DNA of 6,264 nt. Source: Gammaproteobacteria bacterium (lineage in GTDB: Bacteria > Pseudomonadota > Gammaproteobacteria > Burkholderiales > Burkholderiaceae_E). The notes under the pieces were generated by a model. The model made no database searches. It had not been told where the DNA came from and worked only from the letters and a program-made list of their open reading frames with translations. Positions 1 through 5,321 of this stretch are shown here, piece after piece (the first letter of the stretch is position 1; every line of letters begins with the position of its first letter). The stretch spans positions 1-6,264 of the forward strand of contig JAUIAI010000173.1 in the NCBI GenBank assembly GCA_030425615.1. Direction: 5' to 3'. A program made the translations under genes and the position numbers.

Positions 1-31
1 GTCGTGATCCCGAACAAACCCTTCCGTGCGA

Positions 32-38
32 GTTTCAG
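32..38 (+). repeat. GTTTCAG heptamer in sulfatase leader (copy 1)
   Basis: GTTTCAG lies 6 bases before the sulfatase ATG. The same heptamer is found at 1399-1405 and 3306-3312, in the leaders of two further + strand genes. Function is unknown and chance is possible. Confidence 0.3.
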
Positions 39-44
39 CAGTCG

Positions 45-1379
45 ATGAGCAAGCGACCCACGAATCTGATCTTCATCCTCGCCGACGATCTCGGCTACGC
101 GGATCTCGGCTGTCTCGGCGCACGCGACGGCCGCGGCCGGCCGGTGGACGTCTCGCCGCGGCTGGACCGGCTGGCGGCCGAGGGCCTGCGCTTCACGAAC
201 GGCTACTCGAACTCACCCGTGTGCTCGCCCACCCGCTTCTCGCTGATCACCGGCCGCTGGCAGTACCGGCTGCGCGGGGGCGCCGAAGAGCCGCTGGCGG
301 GCACGGCCGTGGGCGACAAGGTGCTGGGCATCCCGCCCGAGCATCCCACCCTGCCCTCCCTCCTGCGCGACGCCGGCTATGCGACGGCGCTGATGGGCAA
401 GTGGCACCTGGGTTACCCGCCGCACTTCGGGCCGCGCAAGAGCGGCTACGAGGAGTTCTTCGGGTTTCACGCGGGCGGCATCGACTACTTCTCCTATCTG
501 ACGCCGCGCGGAAAGAGGGATCTCTGGCGCAACGAAACCCCGGCCGAAGACGTCCAGGGCTACCTGACCGACCTGATCAGCGACGCCGCGGCAGAGTTCG
601 TCTCGCGCCAGAGCGCGGATCGCGGCTTCCTGCTCAGCCTGCATTACAGCGCGCCGCACTGGCCCTGGCAGACGCGCGACGACAAGGCCGAGTCGGACCG
701 CATCGGCGAGAAGGTCTACCACGTGGACGGCGGCTCGCTCGCCACCTACCACCGCATGATCACGCAGATGGACGAGGGCATCGGCCGCGTGCTCGACGCG
801 CTCGAAGCGCGCGGCCTGGCCGACGACACACTCATCGTCTTCACCAGCGACAACGGCGGCGAGCGCTTCTCGGACGTCTGGCCGTTCGTGGGCGGCAAGA
901 TGGATCTCCTGGAAGGCGGCATCCGCGTGCCGCTGCTGGCGCGCTGGCCGGCGCGCATCGCCGCCGGCGGGGTGACCGACCTGCCCGCCATGACCATGGA
1001 CTGGACGGCCACGATGCTCGACGCCGCCGGCGTGGCGCCGCACCCCGACTACCCGATGGACGGCGTCAGCCTGCTGCCGCTGTTCGACGACCCGCAGTGG
1101 CACGTCGAACGCGATCTGTGCTGGCGCACCACGCACAAGCGACAGCGCGCGCTGCGCCGCGGCCACTGGAAGTACCTGGCCATCGGCGAGTACGAGTATC
1201 TGTTCGATCTGGCACGCGACGAACGCGAGCGCGCCAACATGATCGAGCGCGAGCCCGGGAAACTCGCCGAACTGCGCGAGGCCTGGCTGGCGTGGGACGC
1301 TTCGCTGCCGCCGGTGCCGGAAGACGCGGGCGTGCACCTGGGCTATCGTGAGCATCAGATTCCGAAGCCCACGCACTGA
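45..1379 (+). CDS. Type I (formylglycine-dependent) sulfatase, probably cytoplasmic
   Basis: Predicted to hydrolyse a sulfate ester and release inorganic sulfate; the substrate cannot be read from sequence. The 444-residue protein opens directly on the alkaline-phosphatase-like sulfatase fold: metal-binding Asp14-Asp15 in ILADDLG, then the sulfatase signature CSPTR with Cys60, Pro62 and Arg64. Cys60 is the residue converted to formylglycine in this family. GKWHLG (118-123) supplies the family Lys and His, His205 lies in SAPHW, and SDNGG (268-272) supplies the second metal-binding Asp-Asn pair. Lys285 and GGIRVP (291-296) fit the family C-terminal part of the active site. No signal peptide or lipobox is seen. 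The frame is open upstream to the window edge but has no start codon there, and those codons do not read as a hydrophobic leader. ATG 45 lacks a clear Shine-Dalgarno. It is the first gene of the + strand set, 60 bases before the dioxygenase. Arylsulfatase is the likeliest activity from that context; a sugar sulfatase is the main alternative. Confidence 0.93.
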   Translation: MSKRPTNLIFILADDLGYADLGCLGARDGRGRPVDVSPRLDRLAAEGLRFTNGYSNSPVCSPTRFSLITGRWQYRLRGGAEEPLAGTAVGDKVLGIPPEHPTLPSLLRDAGYATALMGKWHLGYPPHFGPRKSGYEEFFGFHAGGIDYFSYLTPRGKRDLWRNETPAEDVQGYLTDLISDAAAEFVSRQSADRGFLLSLHYSAPHWPWQTRDDKAESDRIGEKVYHVDGGSLATYHRMITQMDEGIGRVLDALEARGLADDTLIVFTSDNGGERFSDVWPFVGGKMDLLEGGIRVPLLARWPARIAAGGVTDLPAMTMDWTATMLDAAGVAPHPDYPMDGVSLLPLFDDPQWHVERDLCWRTTHKRQRALRRGHWKYLAIGEYEYLFDLARDERERANMIEREPGKLAELREAWLAWDASLPPVPEDAGVHLGYREHQIPKPTH

Positions 1380-1398
1380 AGGCCCTGGCCGCCCAACC

Positions 1399-1405
1399 GT
1401 TTCAG
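1399..1405 (+). repeat. GTTTCAG heptamer in dioxygenase leader (copy 2)
   Basis: It sits in the 60-base gap between sulfatase and dioxygenase and is followed at 1408-1413 by TTTCAA. The leader of the reductase gene has the same pair, GTTTCAG then TTTCAA, with wider spacing. Function is unknown. Confidence 0.3.
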
Positions 1406-1430
1406 GATTTCAACCCAACGACCCCATACC

Positions 1431-1434
1431 GGAG
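1431..1434 (+). promoter_or_regulatory. Ribosome binding site of the dioxygenase
   Basis: GGAG ends 5 bases before ATG 1440. It supports this start, which also places the metal-ligand His at residue 12 or 13, as expected for the family. Confidence 0.6.
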
Positions 1435-1439
1435 CCATC

Positions 1440-2309
1440 ATGGGACAGATCACCGGCGCGGCACTGCTGTCGCACCACCCCGGCCTCATGCAGTGCGAAG
1501 AGTTCCGCCGTCTGCAGGGTGCCGGCGAAGACTCCGACCTCATCGCCGGCTACGCACGAGTGCGTGAGCGCATCCTCGCCGCCGAACCCGACGTCATCGT
1601 GATCTTCGACTCGCACTGGTTCACCACCGGCTATCACCTGGTGGACGCCGGCGACGGCTACGAAGGCATGTACGTTTCGGACGAGATGCCCTGGTATCTG
1701 CACGGGGTGCCCTACGACTACCGCGGCCACCCGGAACTCGCCTATTCCATCGAAACCGTGTCGCGCGAGATGGGCGGCTTCAACCGGGCCGTCCGGCATC
1801 CGGACCTCGGCCGCCAGTACGCCACCATCAACCTCGTCAAACAGCTGCGGCTGGAGCTGGATGATCTGCCGGTGGTTTCCGTCAGTTCGTGCCAGAACTG
1901 CGAGTGGACCGACTTCCTGGATTCGGGCGAGGCCATCGGCGAGGCCATCCGCCGTAGCGACCTGAACGTCGTGCTGCTGGCCTCGGGCGCGCTCAGTCAC
2001 AAGTTCAACGGCATCCACTGGACGCCGAACAATCCGCGCATCTTCCACGAAAGCAACGTCTCCCGGCCGGAGAACGTCACCAGCGACAAGAACGCGCTGG
2101 CCCTGTTCAGGGAAGGCCGGCACGACGAGATCATCGCCCGCTGGGACGACGAATACCGGCTGCTTCCCTGGGAGGCCTTCGGTGCGCACTATCTGCAGAT
2201 GGTGGGCGCACTCGGCGGCAGCGAGTGCCGGGCCCCCGGCGAGCAGCTCAGTGACTACGAGAACGCGCGCGGCACGGGAAACGTGCACGTGTGGTTCGAG
2301 ACGGCCTGA
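1440..2309 (+). CDS. Class III extradiol ring-cleavage dioxygenase, LigB/HpaD-like
   Basis: Predicted to open a catechol-type ring next to the hydroxyl pair, using non-haem iron (or manganese) and O2, giving a semialdehyde or related ring-opened acid. The 289-residue protein resembles E. coli HpaD (3,4-dihydroxyphenylacetate 2,3-dioxygenase) from memory: VIVIFDSHW (52-60), the YEGMYVSDEMP stretch (74-84), RGHPELA (95-101) and LLASGALSHKF (179-189) have clear counterparts. By family pattern the metal ligands are His12 or His13, His59 and Glu244 (in LPWEAFGAH), with His186 of the SHKF motif as the acid-base residue. Length matches the family. The region around 190-215, rich in Trp, Asn and Pro, differs from HpaD and may shape the substrate pocket. 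It is followed 17 bases later by an FAH-family gene, a pairing typical of meta-cleavage clusters. The natural substrate need not be homoprotocatechuate, and I give no symbol for that reason. Confidence 0.9.
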   Translation: MGQITGAALLSHHPGLMQCEEFRRLQGAGEDSDLIAGYARVRERILAAEPDVIVIFDSHWFTTGYHLVDAGDGYEGMYVSDEMPWYLHGVPYDYRGHPELAYSIETVSREMGGFNRAVRHPDLGRQYATINLVKQLRLELDDLPVVSVSSCQNCEWTDFLDSGEAIGEAIRRSDLNVVLLASGALSHKFNGIHWTPNNPRIFHESNVSRPENVTSDKNALALFREGRHDEIIARWDDEYRLLPWEAFGAHYLQMVGALGGSECRAPGEQLSDYENARGTGNVHVWFETA

Positions 2310-2314
2310 GCCGC

Positions 2315-2320
2315 GGGAGA
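2315..2320 (+). promoter_or_regulatory. Ribosome binding site deciding the FAH-family start
   Basis: GGGAGA lies 6 bases before ATG 2327, a normal spacing, but directly abuts the in-frame ATG 2321. ATG 2327 is therefore preferred. The in-frame GTG at 2291 would overlap the dioxygenase and has no such site. Confidence 0.6.
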
Positions 2321-2326
2321 ATGGCC

Positions 2327-3268
2327 ATGAACTTCGAATTCCCGATCCGCGAACTGCCGCCCGTGCTGCGCGGCCCGCGCCACGAGCGCCGCCGCGTGCT
2401 GCTCGGCGGCTCGGCTTTCTGGGGCACGATGGTCGAGTCCGGCACGGACGTCGGCAGGCTGCGGCTGGACGACGGCCGCCTTCTCGACGCGGATTCCGCC
2501 GTTTACCTGCCCCCTGTTTCACCCTCCAAGATCATCGCCGTACACATCTCCTACCGCTCACGCAGCATGGAGACGCGGCAGAAACCCCAGCCCTCGCCCA
2601 CGCCCACCTACTTCACGAAGCCACCGTCTTCACTGAACGGGCACGGCGGGCAGATCCTGAAGCCGGCAGATTGCCGGTACCTGAACTACGAAGGCGAATA
2701 CGCGGTGGTCATCGGCAGCACCTGCCGCAACGTGACTCCGGACGAGGCCTGGGAACACATCGCCGGCTTCTGCCCTGCGCTCGACATGGGCCTGCAGGAC
2801 TTCCGGGACACCGACCAGGGCTCGATGCTCAGGGTCAAGGGTGCGGACACCCTGCTCCCCATCGGCCCGGGGATCGTGCGCGGCGTGAACATCTTCGAGC
2901 AGACCCTTCGTACCCTGGTCAACGGTCTGGTGGTGCAGGAGGCGCAGATCGGTGACGAGACCATCTGGGGGCCGCACTATGTCATCGCCGACATCGCGCG
3001 GCACATCACGCTGGTGCCCGGCGACGTGATCCTCATGGGCACGCCCTGCCACTCGCGCAGCGTGGATGCCGGGCAGGTCGTGGCCTGCGAGATCACGGGT
3101 CTGGGACGCGTCGAGGGCACGGTCACGGCCATCGATCCCCCGCGGGCCGCTGCGCTCGGCGTCGGCCACATGCCGACGGACACGCCCGAGGTGCGCCGCG
3201 TCGCGCTCGGCTTCGACGAGCGAGTGCCCGAGCACCTGAAGGAGAACCTTCGCAAGGCCAGGGCATGA
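2327..3268 (+). CDS. Fumarylacetoacetate hydrolase (FAH) family enzyme
   Basis: A Mg/Mn-dependent enzyme of the family that includes fumarylacetoacetase, HpaG-type decarboxylase/isomerases, acylpyruvases and oxaloacetate decarboxylases. Here it is likely to act on a ring-cleavage product. From ATG 2327 it has 313 residues: an N-terminal part of about 60 residues, then the catalytic domain. Metal ligands by family pattern are Glu122 and Glu124 in YEGEYAVVIG and Asp153 in ALDMGLQD. Lys171 (VKGADTLLPIGP) is the usual active-site lysine, and PGDVILMGTP (231-240) is the conserved closing motif. FTKPPSSL (96-103) matches the F-x-K-P segment. It is a single catalytic unit, unlike the duplicated E. 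coli HpaG. The segment usually reading VGLNYxxH reads AVHISYRSR (71-79), an uncommon variant. It is embedded 17 bases after the dioxygenase, so probably translated from the same message. Hydrolase versus decarboxylase cannot be told from sequence. Confidence 0.9.
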   Translation: MNFEFPIRELPPVLRGPRHERRRVLLGGSAFWGTMVESGTDVGRLRLDDGRLLDADSAVYLPPVSPSKIIAVHISYRSRSMETRQKPQPSPTPTYFTKPPSSLNGHGGQILKPADCRYLNYEGEYAVVIGSTCRNVTPDEAWEHIAGFCPALDMGLQDFRDTDQGSMLRVKGADTLLPIGPGIVRGVNIFEQTLRTLVNGLVVQEAQIGDETIWGPHYVIADIARHITLVPGDVILMGTPCHSRSVDAGQVVACEITGLGRVEGTVTAIDPPRAAALGVGHMPTDTPEVRRVALGFDERVPEHLKENLRKARA

Positions 3269-3305
3269 CGCCGGTTCGCACACGAGCCCGTCGGTCACAA
3301 TTCCG

Positions 3306-3312
3306 GTTTCAG
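3306..3312 (+). repeat. GTTTCAG heptamer in reductase leader (copy 3)
   Basis: Third intergenic copy of the heptamer at 32-38 and 1399-1405, in the 67-base gap before the PanE-family gene. TTTCAA follows at 3328-3333, just before the start codon. Function is unknown. Confidence 0.3.
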
Positions 3313-3323
3313 TCGTCCCGGAT

Positions 3324-3327
3324 GGAG
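3324..3327 (+). promoter_or_regulatory. Ribosome binding site supporting a GTG start
   Basis: GGAG ends 8 bases before GTG 3336. The ATG at 3322 is in another frame. The GTG start places the nucleotide-binding glycines at residues 7-13, as expected at the N-terminus of this family. Confidence 0.6.
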
Positions 3328-3335
3328 TTTCAATC

Positions 3336-4325
3336 GTGAAGACCTGCATCATCGGCGCCGGATCCATCGGCGGCCTGATCGGCGCCCGCCTGGCCGCCGC
3401 CGGAACCTCCGTCAGCGCGGTCGCGCGCGGCGCCACGCTCGAGGCACTGCGTGAACACGGCTGGCGCGCCGACAGCGGCGGCACGCGCATCAGCGGGCCG
3501 GTGGCGGCCGCCAGCGAAGATCCCGCCGAACTCGGCGCGCAGGATCTCGTGATCATCGCGGTCAAGGGTCAGGCCCTGCCCGCCGTGGCCGAGCGCATCG
3601 CGCCGCTCCTCGGGCCGCACACCCTGGTTCTGCCGGCGATGAACGGCGTGCCCTGGTGGTTCTGCGAGCGCATCGACGGCTTTCCGGGCGGGCCGCTGAC
3701 CAGCGTCGACCCGGACGGCTCCGTGGGTGCGGCAATCGCCACCGAGCGGGTGCTCGGCTGCGTGGTGCACATCAGTGCCTCGACACCCGAGCCCGGCCTG
3801 GTGAACCATGCCATGGGCGACGGACTGATCATCGGGGAGCCTTTCGGCGGCAGCTCGGAACGCGCCCAGCGCGTGGTCGACCTGCTCGCCGGCGCGGGCT
3901 TCACCGCCACCCACCACGAAGACGTGCGCACCCCCATCTGGTACAAGCTCTGGGGCAACCTCACCATGAACCCGATGAGTGCCGTCACCGGTGCGCCCAT
4001 CGACGCGCTGCTCGCGGACCCGCTCGTGCGCGAGTTCTGCTCCGAGGCCATGCGCGAAGCGAATCAGGTAGGCGCGCGCATCGGCTGCCCGATCGACGAG
4101 GACCCCGAGGCGCGCCACGCCGTCACCGCGAAGCTCGGCGGCTTCAAGACCTCGATGCTGCAGGACGCCGAGGCCGGCCGGCCCATCGAGCTCGACGGCA
4201 TCGTGGGCGCAGTGGTTGAGATCGCCCGAAGGCTCGAAGTGCCCACGCCAAGCATCGACGCGCTGTTCGGGATTACGCGGCTGTTCGGGCGGATGCACGG
4301 GCTGTACCCGCAATCGGCACACTAA
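3336..4325 (+). CDS. Ketopantoate reductase (PanE/ApbA) family NAD(P)H-dependent reductase
   Basis: Predicted to reduce a 2-oxo acid or similar carbonyl with NAD(P)H, or to oxidise the matching hydroxy compound. The 329-residue protein has the N-terminal Rossmann motif GAGSIGG (7-13), VKGQ (76-79) and MNGVPWW (102-108), where family members usually have QNG. The C-terminal helical domain holds WYKLWGNLTMNP (202-213), with probable catalytic Lys204 and active-site Asn208 and Asn212, and SMLQDAEAGRPIELD (273-287), with Ser273 and Glu285. These match E. coli PanE Lys176 and Glu256 by pattern. The start is GTG. Its neighbours are ring-cleavage genes rather than pantothenate genes, so a catabolic role is more likely than vitamin synthesis; this is inference. 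Its stop codon overlaps that of the convergent methyltransferase, so its transcription must end inside that gene or run on antisense to it. Confidence 0.88.
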   Translation: MKTCIIGAGSIGGLIGARLAAAGTSVSAVARGATLEALREHGWRADSGGTRISGPVAAASEDPAELGAQDLVIIAVKGQALPAVAERIAPLLGPHTLVLPAMNGVPWWFCERIDGFPGGPLTSVDPDGSVGAAIATERVLGCVVHISASTPEPGLVNHAMGDGLIIGEPFGGSSERAQRVVDLLAGAGFTATHHEDVRTPIWYKLWGNLTMNPMSAVTGAPIDALLADPLVREFCSEAMREANQVGARIGCPIDEDPEARHAVTAKLGGFKTSMLQDAEAGRPIELDGIVGAVVEIARRLEVPTPSIDALFGITRLFGRMHGLYPQSAH

Positions 4326-5152
4326 ACCTTACGCGCCATCAGTTCCACGGGCGCGATCAGCCCGGCTCTGACGCAACCGATCATGTTGCGCAACTTGTCC
4401 GGCGCCTGAGCGCCCATCAGCAGATGCAGACCCAACGGCGGCGGTCCGTCGGCAGCGGCCGCGGCCGCGGCGATGCGCTCGAAGAACTCGAGCGCGAAGT
4501 CCCGCCGGCTGAGCTCTGCGCCAACCTCGAAGCCTGCCGCGCCCAGGTCCCGGACGTACTCCGCAGACGGCACCACCGCACTGCTCTCGGGCTCGCTCGC
4601 CCAGGGCATCGGGAAAGTGAGGGCCTCTGGCCCCGTTTTCATGATGTCGTAGATGCCGAAGATCCCGCCGGGTTTCAGGACCCGATGCACCTCGCGGAAC
4701 AGCGCCGCCTTGCTGGCGATGTTCATGCCGACGTGCATCATGAAGGCCTTGTCGAACTGCGCGTCCTTGTGCGGCAGGGACAGGACATTGCCCTGGGAGA
4801 GTCCCACTTTGTCCGACAGCCCGAGCCAGGCGTTGATCTGATTGCCCGCATCGACGAATTCCCGCGTGAGGTCCACGCCACTCACCCTGCAGCCGTAGGT
4901 CAGTGCGGCGAAGCGGCTCGCGCCGCCGATGCCGCATCCGATATCGAGAACACGATCTTCGGGCCCCAGGGCCAGTGAGTCCAGGAACGCCTGGGTCGCG
5001 GCCCGCCCGCCGATGTGGAATTCCTCCACCGGGGCCAATGCCTCGGGAGTGACCGTCTCCGATGTCAGGCCCAGCCGCCCAAGGCCCTGGCGAATCCCGT
5101 CGATCAGACCGCCCGGAGCATAGTGATGCTCGATCCGTTGAAAGTCGGTCAT
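4322..5152 (-). CDS. Class I SAM-dependent small-molecule methyltransferase
   Basis: Predicted to transfer a methyl group from S-adenosylmethionine to an unidentified small molecule. The 276-residue protein has motif I VLDIGCGIGG (68-77), the acidic residue at the end of the second strand (Asp94 in SGVDL), a GNVLSLP segment (121-127) for adenine contact, and VLKPGG (158-163). The N-terminal cap with EEFHIGG (43-49) precedes motif I, an arrangement seen in Methyltransf_11-type enzymes that act on small molecules such as amines, quinones and tocopherol-like compounds. The C-terminal segment NMIGCVRAGLIAPVELMARK (256-275) fits the same group. A run of seven alanines (228-234) lies in a likely helix or linker. 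The start is supported by a strong Shine-Dalgarno. It overlaps the reductase gene tail to tail by four bases. It is downstream of the DapA-like gene, 169 bases away, so co-transcription is possible but not certain. Confidence 0.88.
   Translation of the reverse strand: MTDFQRIEHHYAPGGLIDGIRQGLGRLGLTSETVTPEALAPVEEFHIGGRAATQAFLDSLALGPEDRVLDIGCGIGGASRFAALTYGCRVSGVDLTREFVDAGNQINAWLGLSDKVGLSQGNVLSLPHKDAQFDKAFMMHVGMNIASKAALFREVHRVLKPGGIFGIYDIMKTGPEALTFPMPWASEPESSAVVPSAEYVRDLGAAGFEVGAELSRRDFALEFFERIAAAAAAADGPPPLGLHLLMGAQAPDKLRNMIGCVRAGLIAPVELMARKV
4455..4471. repeat. GC-rich hexamer repeat encoding an alanine run
   Basis: GCGGCC repeats nearly three times in phase with the methyltransferase reading frame and encodes part of Ala228-Ala234. 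It is likely a small slippage-type expansion within the gene; the frame is preserved. Confidence 0.5.
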
Positions 5153-5159
5153 GCGATTG

Positions 5160-5165
5160 CTCCTC
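5160..5165 (-). promoter_or_regulatory. Ribosome binding site of the methyltransferase
   Basis: Read on the - strand this is GAGGAG, 7 bases before the ATG at 5152-5150. It is the strongest Shine-Dalgarno in the window and fixes the start. Confidence 0.75.
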
Positions 5166-5168
5166 GTC

Positions 5169-5180
5169 GCTGTCGACAGC
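5169..5180. promoter_or_regulatory. Perfect 12-base palindrome upstream of the methyltransferase
   Basis: GCTGTCGACAGC is its own reverse complement. It ends 3 bases upstream of the methyltransferase Shine-Dalgarno, inside the 169-base gap. Its position would suit an operator or a small mRNA structure that limits ribosome access. There is no regulator gene in the window to pair with it, so the role is inferred from symmetry and position alone. Confidence 0.35.
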
Positions 5181-5321
5181 TTCGGTCCGTCATGCTCACG
5201 GGACCCTACGCCGAAACGACATCGGAGGGAAGCCTGAATCCGGGCAGTCAGTACCGACCCCCGGGTCAGACGCTACGCCGCGCCGGTTCGCCCCGTGCTG
5301 CCGCCCGCGGCCGGTGCGCGT

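Larger units (their letters stand above)
5153..5321. other. Intergenic gap between DapA-like gene and methyltransferase
   Basis: This is the longest non-coding stretch in the window (169 bases). It holds the methyltransferase Shine-Dalgarno, the 12-base palindrome, a weak GGTCC/GGACC inverted repeat (5184-5188 and 5201-5205, 12-base loop) and a GACCC/GGGTC inverted repeat with a 2-base centre (5256-5260 and 5263-5267). I see no convincing -35/-10 promoter, no T-tracted terminator and no small ORF with a ribosome binding site. Its length leaves room for a separate methyltransferase promoter. Confidence 0.6.

Noticed and set aside
26..1351. 441-residue open frame overlapping the sulfatase on the same strand
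   Set aside because: It is Arg/Pro/Ala-rich low-complexity translation, typical of an alternative frame of high-GC DNA, and the overlapping frame has all sulfatase motifs.
213..1376. 387-residue open frame antisense to the sulfatase
   Set aside because: It lies wholly antisense to a gene with complete catalytic motifs, and no recognisable domain is seen. Long antisense frames are common at this GC content.
2291..2326. GTG 2291 or ATG 2321 as the FAH-family start
   Set aside because: GTG 2291 lies inside the dioxygenase gene without a Shine-Dalgarno; ATG 2321 abuts the GGGAGA with no spacer. ATG 2327 has normal spacing.
1410..2522. 370-residue open frame antisense to the dioxygenase and the FAH-family start
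   Set aside because: It spans two well-supported genes on the other strand, has no recognisable motif, and its N-terminus is Arg-rich noise.
3330..4322. 330-residue open frame antisense to the reductase
   Set aside because: It mirrors the reductase gene almost exactly, as expected for a codon-biased shadow, and contains no family motif.
4348..4364. CGGGC/GCCCG hairpin with a 7-base loop just after the reductase stop, as a terminator
   Set aside because: The stem is only 5 pairs, it lies in methyltransferase coding sequence and no T tract follows, so an intrinsic terminator is not supported.
5256..5267. GACCC/GGGTC inverted repeat as a terminator for the DapA-like gene
   Set aside because: The stem is short, the central spacer is only 2 bases and there is no T tract on the - strand side. 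Such repeats are easy to find in GC-rich gaps.
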